DNA of 64,000 nt from the NCBI RefSeq assembly GCF_027533645.1, contig NZ_JAQAGY010000001.1:248001-312000 (forward strand), written 5' to 3'. Under the pieces are notes generated by a model. That model had not been told where the DNA came from and ran no database searches. It saw nothing but the letters and a program-made list of their open reading frames with translations. Below, piece after piece: positions 58,508 to 64,000 of the stretch. Origin of the DNA: Paenibacillus caseinilyticus. GTDB lineage: Bacteria; Bacillota; Bacilli; Paenibacillales; NBRC-103111. Position 1 is the first letter of the stretch. Every line of letters begins with the position of its first letter. A program made the position numbers and the translations under genes.

Positions 58508-59167
58508 CCGGAAGCGGGCCAGCAGCGCCCAGCGGCGCTCATGGCGCCGCTTGTATCCCGGTAGCCCGCGGTACAGTTCCACCGCTTCGCGGAATGCACT
58601 GCGGGCTTCTTCGTCCCTTCCGAGCTGGCGGTACAGCAGGCCGAGCCTGTAATACGCTTCGCAGGAAGAAGAGTTGACCTCGCGGAAGCGCTGGAGGTAA
58701 TACACAGCCTTCTCTTTATCACGTTCGGCATAAGCTTCACCGAGGCGCAGGTAAGGATCGCCGTATTTGACCCGGGGGTTGCGTTCAAGCGCTTCAAGAA
58801 TCAACCGCTCCCCCTCCTCGGGGCGGCCGAGGTGGAGCTCGCAGATGCCGAGCTCGCTGAGCACATCCGCGGAATCCTCCATCACGGCGGATACCTGCAG
58901 GAGCAGCTCCCGCGCGTTCTCGTATTTCTTCTGTTCCATATAAATGCGGGCGATATCCAGCTTGGTCGAGGTATGATGCGGATTCATCCGCAGCTCCTCC
59001 TTCAATCTCGACAGCCGCCGCATCCGCTGGAACGGCTTGAAGATGCTCGGCGTCATGCCGACGAACTGCCGGTCCAGTACATAGAAAATCAGCAGCAGTA
59101 CGAAGATGGCAACGAAAGGGTTGCCGGTCAACCAAAAAATAAGTCCGAATAACAAAAATTTGCTCAT
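58502..59167 (-). CDS. Tetratricopeptide-repeat membrane protein
   Basis: 221-aa protein with an N-terminal hydrophobic segment (LLFGLIFWLTGNPFVAIFVLLLIFYVL) and at least four TPR-type units (STKLDIARIYMEQKKYENARELLLQVSAVM, ADVLSELGICELHLGRPEEGERLILEAL, GDPYLRLGEAYAERDKEKAVYYLQRF, EAYYRLGLLYRQLGRDEEARSAFREAV). Likely a membrane-tethered scaffold; partner unknown. Confidence 0.88.
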   Translation of the reverse strand: MSKFLLFGLIFWLTGNPFVAIFVLLLIFYVLDRQFVGMTPSIFKPFQRMRRLSRLKEELRMNPHHTSTKLDIARIYMEQKKYENARELLLQVSAVMEDSADVLSELGICELHLGRPEEGERLILEALERNPRVKYGDPYLRLGEAYAERDKEKAVYYLQRFREVNSSSCEAYYRLGLLYRQLGRDEEARSAFREAVELYRGLPGYKRRHERRWALLARFRS

Positions 59168-59320
59168 GCCTACGTTGTTTCCTGCCCTTCCTTAGTCTTC
59201 TGCGATTATACCATAATCTTACAAGAAATATCTCCTGTAATCGGCATCTGCCGGCAGGAATACAGCGGCAGGGAAGCGAAATCTAAGGTAGGACTGAACG
59301 CAGGGGGAACAACGAATCAC

Positions 59321-59575
59321 ATGAACCAGGAACAGGCGGCCAAATGGGCCAAAATCAGAACGATAGGCAAGGCAAAATATGTGATGTATTACGGCGTAGC
59401 TGCTTGGGGGATCGGCCTTACCCTGCTGTTCACCGGTATAGAGTGGGTGACCCAGGGCACGCTTACCGGCAAATGGCTGACCATCCGCCTGCTCGTCTTC
59501 GGCGTCATCGGGTTCATGCTCTCCGCCTTCCGGTGGGAGTCCAATGAGCGCCGCTACCAGGGAGACCGGGAATAG
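59321..59575 (+). CDS. 84-aa two-TM membrane protein
   Basis: Hydrophobic segments at about residues 20-42 and 52-70, with a basic cytoplasmic head and tail (KWAKIRTIGKAKYV, RWESNERRYQGDRE). No family recognised. GGGGG and GAAC lie upstream of the ATG, a modest ribosome binding site. Confidence 0.7.
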   Translation: MNQEQAAKWAKIRTIGKAKYVMYYGVAAWGIGLTLLFTGIEWVTQGTLTGKWLTIRLLVFGVIGFMLSAFRWESNERRYQGDRE

Positions 59576-59626
59576 ACCGGCATGGAATCATGCCCCCGTT
59601 CTCCCTAGGCTTGCGCCTGCACCCAG

Positions 59627-59679
59627 ACAAACAAACAGCCGTTCCAGCCGGCAGATCCGGCGGAAGGCTGTTTGTTTGT
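59627..59679. terminator. Bidirectional terminator
   Basis: 14-bp arms ACAAACAAACAGCC/GGCTGTTTGTTTGT with a second inner GCCGG/CCGGC stem between convergent genes. Confidence 0.85.
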
Positions 59680-59760
59680 GTTTATGGAGCAAGAAGTATG
59701 GAACGAAAAGACCGGCAGGAGCCTTGCTTCGCACCGAGCCGAGCCGTTCCTCTCCACCCG

Positions 59761-60135
59761 TTACACCTGCAGTTCCTGCTTCTTCTGTGCTTTGGCTTCG
59801 GCAAGTTTCGATCGGATCGACTCCCGGACGCCGGGGAAGGCCAGAATTCCCTGCTCCAAGGATTCTTTGGATCCTATGCCGGCTCCTCCCTGACCTTCGA
59901 ACAGCTCATCGGTCACATCCACATAGGCGGCATGCAGATCGTTATCGTACCAGTCGATGGCAGGATCCGCATCATTCTTCAGGATCGTCTCCAACTTGTA
60001 CTCGCCTTCCTCGGACTCGTTGAACAGCACCACAATCGCCTGTGTCTCTCCTTCGAGCTGTACTTCCACATCTGCGCAGAGCCGGTCGCTGCGCTCCACC
60101 GCTCTTTTGCACTCGGCATGCCGAATTGCCGCCAT
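59761..60135 (-). CDS. Hypothetical protein, 124 aa
   Basis: Soluble, acidic protein with an N-terminal pair of Cys (HAECKRAVERSDRLC), a middle TQAIVVLFNESEEGEYKLETILKND and a helical end EQGILAFPGVRESIRSKLAEAKAQKKQEL. No family known to me. Ribosome binding site AGGGGTGGG is weak. Position between terminators suggests a monocistronic gene. Confidence 0.65.
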   Translation of the reverse strand: MAAIRHAECKRAVERSDRLCADVEVQLEGETQAIVVLFNESEEGEYKLETILKNDADPAIDWYDNDLHAAYVDVTDELFEGQGGAGIGSKESLEQGILAFPGVRESIRSKLAEAKAQKKQELQV

Positions 60136-60274
60136 GCGCCAATCCCACCCCTGCTTCTAGATTCTTCGATTCGCCTGACAGCAGGCCCCGCTCCCGCTCC
60201 AAGTCTCTCCATCTTATCTTTTCACCTCGGTAGGCACCCTATGCAAATTCCGGATATCCATTCAAATTATTTAC

Positions 60275-60317
60275 TTGACTTTCGTAAGTTTATATCATAA
60301 TATACTTACATAAAGTA
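60275..60317 (+). promoter_or_regulatory. azoR promoter with YodB-type operator
   Basis: TTGACT (60275-60280), 17 bases, TAATAT (60298-60303). Overlapping the start point is TACT-N7-AGTA (60303-60317), the YodB consensus, within the palindrome ACTTAC-ATAAA-GTAAGT (60304-60320). Confidence 0.65.
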
Positions 60318-60359
60318 AGTTATTAATTCATTATGTACATACCAAGGAGGCTATTCTTC

Positions 60360-60986
60360 ATGTCTAACGTTCTGTTCATTCTCGCCAACGGCCGTCCGGC
60401 TGACCAAGCCGTGTCCGTGCAGCTCTATGACGCTTTCCTCGCAAGCTACAAAGCGGCGAACCCGGGGGACAGCATCACTGAGCTCAACTTGTTCAACGTG
60501 GAACTGCCTTATTACGATACGAACACGCTGAACGGCCTGTACAAGAGCTCCCAAGGCTTCGAGCTGACGGCGGAGGAACAACAAGCCGCAGGTACGGCGA
60601 ATGCTTACCTCGACCAATTCCTGGCGGCCGACAAGATCGTATTCGCGTTCCCGCTCTGGAACTTCACGGTTCCGGCTCAGCTGATCACTTACCTGCACTA
60701 CCTCTGCCAAGCCGGCAAAACGTTCAAATACACCGCTCAAGGTCCGCAAGGCCTGCTCGGCGACAAGAAGGTCGCCCTGCTTAACGCGCGCGGCGGCGTA
60801 TACTCGGAAGGTCCGGCTGCAGCCATTGAGATGAGCCTGAAATATGTACAGACGATCATGGGCTTCTTCGGCATCAGCCAAATCGAGACGGTCGTGGTCG
60901 AAGGCCACAACCAGTTCCCTGACCGCGCTGCGGAGATCAAAGCCGAAGGCTTCCAGAAAGCCGCTGAAGTCGCCGCCCGTTTCTAA
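60360..60986 (+). CDS. azoR: FMN-dependent NADH-azoreductase
   Basis: 208-aa flavodoxin-like quinone/azo reductase that detoxifies quinones. SVQLYDAFLASYKAANPGD, AFPLWNFTVPAQLITYLHYL and LLNARGGVYSEGPAAAIEM are typical. AAGGAGG is 6 bases before the ATG. A TACT-N7-AGTA operator at the start point suggests control by a HxlR/YodB regulator; the HxlR gene at 20.0 kb is a candidate. Terminator follows. Confidence 0.93.
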   Translation: MSNVLFILANGRPADQAVSVQLYDAFLASYKAANPGDSITELNLFNVELPYYDTNTLNGLYKSSQGFELTAEEQQAAGTANAYLDQFLAADKIVFAFPLWNFTVPAQLITYLHYLCQAGKTFKYTAQGPQGLLGDKKVALLNARGGVYSEGPAAAIEMSLKYVQTIMGFFGISQIETVVVEGHNQFPDRAAEIKAEGFQKAAEVAARF

Positions 60987-61012
60987 TCTCTTCCAAACCT
61001 GCACCATACCGC

Positions 61013-61050
61013 ACGGAGGCTCACCCGACAACGGGAAGCCTCCGTTTTTT
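61013..61050 (+). terminator. Terminator of azoR
   Basis: ACGGAGGCT and AGCCTCCGT arms with inner CCG/CGG and six T. Confidence 0.85.
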
Positions 61051-61264
61051 GGTTTGCACCCGCCCGCCCCTCTCTCCCAAAGGACAAAAAAGAACCCGCA
61101 ATCACAGCGGATCGCGGATTATCAAGGGATATATATATTAAAAAGGGGGTCATCTGTAATTATATCCCGGTTTCATTAATAGCGGATGAATAACACATTA
61201 CAGTTGTGTTACAGTATTGACCCATTGTCAAACTTACTGCCTTCTTGGTTCCGTCCCTTCCGTA

Positions 61265-61594
61265 TCAATCCTCGTAATCGTTGCGGTCAGGGGGCGGATC
61301 GCCTCCGATCTTCCTCTTCATGATGAGCTGTGCGAAGAACAGCAGCACAATATTGTTCACAAAACAAACGCCTAGTCCGAACAGGCCGAACATCCGCGAG
61401 AACTGCTGCTCGGCGCCCGTGAAGACTGAGCTCCACCACCAGACGCCTGCGCCCGTGATCGCTATATTGACGGCGGTACCCGCCAGGAAAGACAAGAGCA
61501 GCTTTTCGGTCCGGAGCATGCACAGCACACCCACAATCCCGGTCAGCACAAAACCGGCCCCCAGGATAAGCCAATAGATCGTATCATAAGTCAA
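61265..61594 (-). CDS. 109-aa three-TM membrane protein
   Basis: Hydrophobic segments at about residues 6-26, 33-55 and 68-88 (YDTIYWLILGAGFVLTGIVGVL, LLSFLAGTAVNIAITGAGVWWW, FGLFGLGVCFVNNIVLLFFAQ), basic tail with Asp-rich end. TTG start at 61594 chosen: AGGAGG is 9 bases upstream of it but abuts the ATG at 61603. Family unknown. Confidence 0.75.
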   Translation of the reverse strand: MTYDTIYWLILGAGFVLTGIVGVLCMLRTEKLLLSFLAGTAVNIAITGAGVWWWSSVFTGAEQQFSRMFGLFGLGVCFVNNIVLLFFAQLIMKRKIGGDPPPDRNDYED

Positions 61595-61819
61595 GGGTGT
61601 CATCCTCCTGCAGCGTGCCGCGGATAGAGATCTCCGCCGTGACGGCGTCTCTCCGCTTCTATACGTACAAGGGTATCATGAAAGCACCCTGGGGAACAAC
61701 GCCTTGAAGCCGATTGTCCCAAAACTGTCAAACCCTGAAGTTCCGCGCGGCTGCCGTATGCACGCGAGGCCGAAGCTGGTATACTATAACATGAATCCCA
61801 TTCCAAGGAGGCACAACCC

Positions 61820-62038
61820 ATGGCCTATAGCAAAGCATCCAAACAACGCCGCAAACGGGTAAGAGAAGGAGGGCTCAGCCCTGAACTCTTCCGGGGAAGC
61901 TGGCGAGGCGTTATCCCCGTCGAACGAACCACACCGACCAAACAAGAAGCACTGCATAAGCACGATACGAAGCACAAAAAGAAATGGAACCGCACGCCGC
62001 ATGGGGGTGACGGTTCCATTTCTTTTTGTGTGCTATGA
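61820..62038 (+). CDS. 72-aa basic small protein
   Basis: Strongly basic N-terminus (YSKASKQRRKRVREGG) with AAGGAGG 9 bases before the ATG and an extended -10 TGGTATACT upstream. It resembles a widespread small basic Bacillales protein of unknown role. The last 22 codons overlap a 20-bp-stem terminator, so the C-terminus is the hairpin in coding form; the true 3' end of the reading frame may therefore be under dual constraint. Confidence 0.65.
   Translation: MAYSKASKQRRKRVREGGLSPELFRGSWRGVIPVERTTPTKQEALHKHDTKHKKKWNRTPHGGDGSISFCVL
61973..62030. terminator. 20-bp-stem bidirectional terminator
   Basis: CACAAAAAGAAATGGAACCG (61973-61992) pairs perfectly with 62011-62030 around an 18-nt loop; it lies inside the 72-aa gene end and directly before the ROK gene stop on the other strand. 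Confidence 0.85.
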
Positions 62039-63007
62039 TACCCGGGATTCCGCTTCCACCCTGCCCTTGGCATATAGTGCGCTTCCCACTACGCCGGCAT
62101 CTTCAAGCCGCTGCGCCGTCTTGATCGTGAGCTGCTCCCAATAGAACGGCAGGATGGTGCGCTTCAATTCTTCCCGCATCGGGGCCAGCAGCCGTTCCCC
62201 GGCCTGCGCTCCGCCGCCTCCGATAATGAGGGCCTGCGGCGCAAGCTGCGTCACCGCCGCGGCCAGTCCGCGGCCCAGCAGCGTGCCCGTGTGGTTCATA
62301 ATAGCGATCGCAACCGCGTCTCCCTTGTCATAAGCCAGCGATACATCCGCTGCCGTGAGCCGCGCTCCTCCGTCCTCAGGGAACCATTCCTTCAGCAAGG
62401 ACCGCTCCCCGCGCGCGACGGCTTCCCGACCTTGGCGGGCAATGCCATTCGCCGACACGGCCGTCTCGAGGCAGCCTGTCATGCCGCAGTTGCACAGGTA
62501 AGGGATACCCGCCATCGGTACATGCCCGATCTCGCCTGCCCGGCCGCCGGCGCCATAGTACAGTTCGCCGTTCGCTACCAGGGCCGAATTCATCCCTGTG
62601 CCGATCGTCACCCCGAGCACATGGGTATACCCCCTGCCGGCTCCGGCCACGGCCTCCCCATAGAGGTACATGCGCACATCGTTATCCAGATAGACCGGGA
62701 TGTCGCCGATATGTTCCCGGAGCTCGTCCGCCAGCGGAACCCTCTTCCACCCCAGATTCACAGCCAGCTCCGAAATACCCCGGCGGTGATCCACGAACCC
62801 CGGCAGACCGATGCCCACGGCAGATACCGTACCGCCCGAATGGGTCATGAGTCCGCTTACGGCCTCCGCCAGACGCCGAATGACTTCCTTGCTCCCGCTT
62901 GCCGCCTCCGTCGGGATTTTGACCATGCGGAGCACGTCCCCCGCCTCGTCCGTCAACCCGCACACCATATTCGTCCCGCCGATATCGATACCTATATATC
63001 TGCTCAC
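62033..63007 (-). CDS. ROK-family sugar kinase (glucokinase-like)
   Basis: 324-aa cytosolic ROK kinase: ATP motif GIDIGGTNMVCGL, catalytic Asp in VYLDNDVRMYLYGEAVAGAG, GTGMNSALV, and the zinc/ROK signature GEIGHVPMAGIPYLCNCGMTGCLETAVS. No N-terminal HTH, so an enzyme rather than a repressor. Start GTG at 63007 with GGTGGAG 5 bases upstream. An 18-bp palindrome overlaps its promoter. Overlaps no gene, but is convergent with the 72-aa gene by a shared terminator. Sugar (glucose or N-acetylglucosamine type) uncertain. Confidence 0.9.
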   Translation of the reverse strand: MSRYIGIDIGGTNMVCGLTDEAGDVLRMVKIPTEAASGSKEVIRRLAEAVSGLMTHSGGTVSAVGIGLPGFVDHRRGISELAVNLGWKRVPLADELREHIGDIPVYLDNDVRMYLYGEAVAGAGRGYTHVLGVTIGTGMNSALVANGELYYGAGGRAGEIGHVPMAGIPYLCNCGMTGCLETAVSANGIARQGREAVARGERSLLKEWFPEDGGARLTAADVSLAYDKGDAVAIAIMNHTGTLLGRGLAAAVTQLAPQALIIGGGGAQAGERLLAPMREELKRTILPFYWEQLTIKTAQRLEDAGVVGSALYAKGRVEAESRVS

Positions 63008-63038
63008 CGGATCTCCACCTTTTCCCTCTTATAATGAA

Positions 63039-63067
63039 AATATAATTCATTGAAACCGTTATTTCAA
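63039..63067 (-). promoter_or_regulatory. Promoter and palindromic operator of the ROK gene
   Basis: Minus strand TTGAAA, 17 bases, TATATT. The -35 is one arm of the perfect inverted repeat TTGAAA-CCGTTA-TTTCAA (63050-63067), which could bind a repressor. Confidence 0.55.
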
Positions 63068-63102
63068 TAAAAATAATTTTCTTAACCCATACCTTCGTCA
63101 TC

Positions 63103-63143
63103 AAAAAAAGAAACCGCCGCAGCACATGGCCGCTTACGGTTTC
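63103..63143 (-). terminator. Terminator of the DUF2642 pseudogene
   Basis: GAAACCG and CGGTTTC arms with inner GCGGC/GCTGC, ending in seven T on the minus strand. Confidence 0.8.
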
Positions 63144-63195
63144 AATTCCCAATGCCTGCACCGAGAACATGCTTTTGGTCCCGGCCCCGCTCATC

Positions 63196-63422
63196 CTAGC
63201 CGACCGGCATAATCCAGATGATATGGCAGATCGCCACGAACAGACGCCCGTCCGCTTCCTGAAGCGCGACATGGTCCGGCTTCACATCCTGGAGCAGTCC
63301 CGACAGGCTGCCTCGCGGCGGTTCAAGAACCAGGTTCCGTCCTACGATCGATTGGAGCGCCTGCACGACAACGGCTCGACTTGAAACACGGGCTGCGGCT
63401 GTACGGCATACGGTTGATTCAT
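63196..63422 (-). pseudogene. DUF2642 (YuzF-like) gene with a frameshift
   Basis: A good ribosome binding site (GGGAGG, 10 bases before the ATG at 63422) starts MNQPYAVQPQPVFQVEP, but this frame stops soon after. In another frame the sequence continues VVQALQSIVGRNLVLEPP, RGSLSGLLQDVKPDHVALQE and ADGRLFVAICHIIWIMP, which is the DUF2642 pattern (GxL.dV..DhvvL). The switch lies near 63370-63380 with no slippery site visible. Either a broken gene or a single-base sequencing or assembly error. The terminator after it is intact. Confidence 0.75.
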
Positions 63423-63625
63423 GACCGCATTTCCTCCCCCGCGGTTCCTCGGCTTTGCTACATAAACCAATCTATGAGCAGACATGCTAAAGTTATACGC
63501 GCGGATTGGAAGGTTTTTTATCCTTTTTTGAAACCAAAGACGGACTGCTGCGTAGATAACTGAGACCCGCTGCGTGCCGCTGACCTGCAGCGCATGTGCA
63601 TGACCGCATGAAAGGAAGATTAAGG

Positions 63626-64000
63626 ATGCCTGACAGCCAAGACCTCTATGAGCTGGATAATACGTTCCGCCAATTATTCCGCAAAATCCGTTCGAGCTGG
63701 ACCCGGTTCGAAGAACAAGGTGTATCCGCATCCCAGGCTGTGATTCTGGAGAAGCTGGCTTCCGAAGGACCGCTGAAAGTATCCCAAATCGCAGAAATGC
63801 TCTTCATCACTTCCGGAGCCGTAACCAGCCTGTCGGACAAGCTGATCTCCGGAGGGTTCGCCTCCCGTACCCGCTCGGAAGAAGACCGCCGCGTCGTGAT
63901 GATGGAGATTACCGATAAAGGCCAGAAGATCCTGGAGTCCCTTCATCGCCACCGGACGCTGGTAGTGGAATCCTTCTTCGGACGGCTCCCCAAGGAAGAT
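63626..64000 (+). CDS. MarR-family transcriptional regulator, 3' truncated
   Basis: First 125 codons of a wHTH regulator cut by the window edge: ELDNTFRQLFRKIRSSWTRFEEQGVSASQAVILEKLAS, then GPLKVSQIAEMLFITSGAVTSLSDKLISGGFASRTRSEEDRRVVMMEITDKG with the recognition helix and the DRR wing of MarR proteins. AAAGGA and AAGG precede the ATG. Ligand and targets unknown. Confidence 0.85.
   Translation, partial: MPDSQDLYELDNTFRQLFRKIRSSWTRFEEQGVSASQAVILEKLASEGPLKVSQIAEMLFITSGAVTSLSDKLISGGFASRTRSEEDRRVVMMEITDKGQKILESLHRHRTLVVESFFGRLPKED

Noticed and set aside
63039-63067. Catabolite-responsive element at the ROK gene
   Set aside because: Palindrome is 16-18 bases with a 6-base centre; the cre consensus is 14 bases with CG in the middle.

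Overview
The window looks like chromosome of a moderately GC-rich member of the Bacillales, most likely Paenibacillus or a close relative. Gene content supports this: a YtxG/YtxH-like pair, TenI/ThiO, DUF1450, DUF1232, DUF2935, DUF2642, an LCP protein, several glycosidases each with an AraC-type regulator, and copper-amine-oxidase-type stalk domains on secreted proteins. So do strong AGGAGG-type ribosome binding sites, frequent TTG and GTG starts and sigma-A promoters. I see no rRNA, tRNA, CRISPR array, transposase or phage gene. The genus is inferred from gene content only.

Layout. 0-9.6 kb: pepF (cut by the window), a LapA-like protein, a large secreted beta-propeller protein, a new 37-aa membrane peptide, a DUF92 protein, an FAH-family enzyme, a CapA-like protein that seems to start at ATT, and a phosphoesterase. 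9.8-22.5 kb: MFS exporter, DinB, O-methyltransferase, RlmL-like RNA methyltransferase, DHH phosphoesterase, DUF2935, a secreted phytase-like protein with a four-repeat PhoP-box array, DUF1450, a cysteine-free HesB-like protein, HxlR regulator and AI-2E family transporter. 22.6-35.5 kb: carbohydrate genes. An AraC regulator is paired with GH130 and another with GH4, each with 21-bp-phased direct repeats at the glycosidase promoter. GH15 and glucose dehydrogenase overlap by 4 bp. An M14/LysM peptidase, glutamate racemase and a PdaA-like deacetylase belong to cell-wall metabolism.

35.7-43.1 kb is the most unusual part. An AT-rich block holds an XRE protein whose C-terminus looks like a LytTR domain, three paralogous small membrane proteins, a CPBP protease, a fourth receptor-like membrane protein, agrB and an unlisted 40-aa agrD. 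It ends abruptly inside agrD. Directly downstream, in GC-rich sequence, lies a LytTR-GGDEF-EAL protein. I see no histidine kinase or receiver domain. LytTR-type direct repeats sit between the divergent genes at the left edge. The arrangement suggests an agr-like peptide quorum-sensing system that uses receptor-like membrane proteins without kinase domains and is wired to c-di-GMP turnover.

43.2-64 kb: NAGPA-like secreted protein, YtxH and DUF948, KDPG aldolase, an overlapping lipoprotein/response regulator/kinase operon with a WalR-like box, LCP protein, peptide deformylase, two tiny acidic proteins, DUF2339, a SufR-like Fe-S regulator, a thiD-linked operon, divergent tenI-thiO, a TPR protein, azoreductase with a YodB-type operator, a ROK kinase, a frameshifted DUF2642 gene and the start of a MarR regulator. 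A roughly 95-bp intergenic repeat occurs three times (17.0, 28.6 and 53.9 kb).
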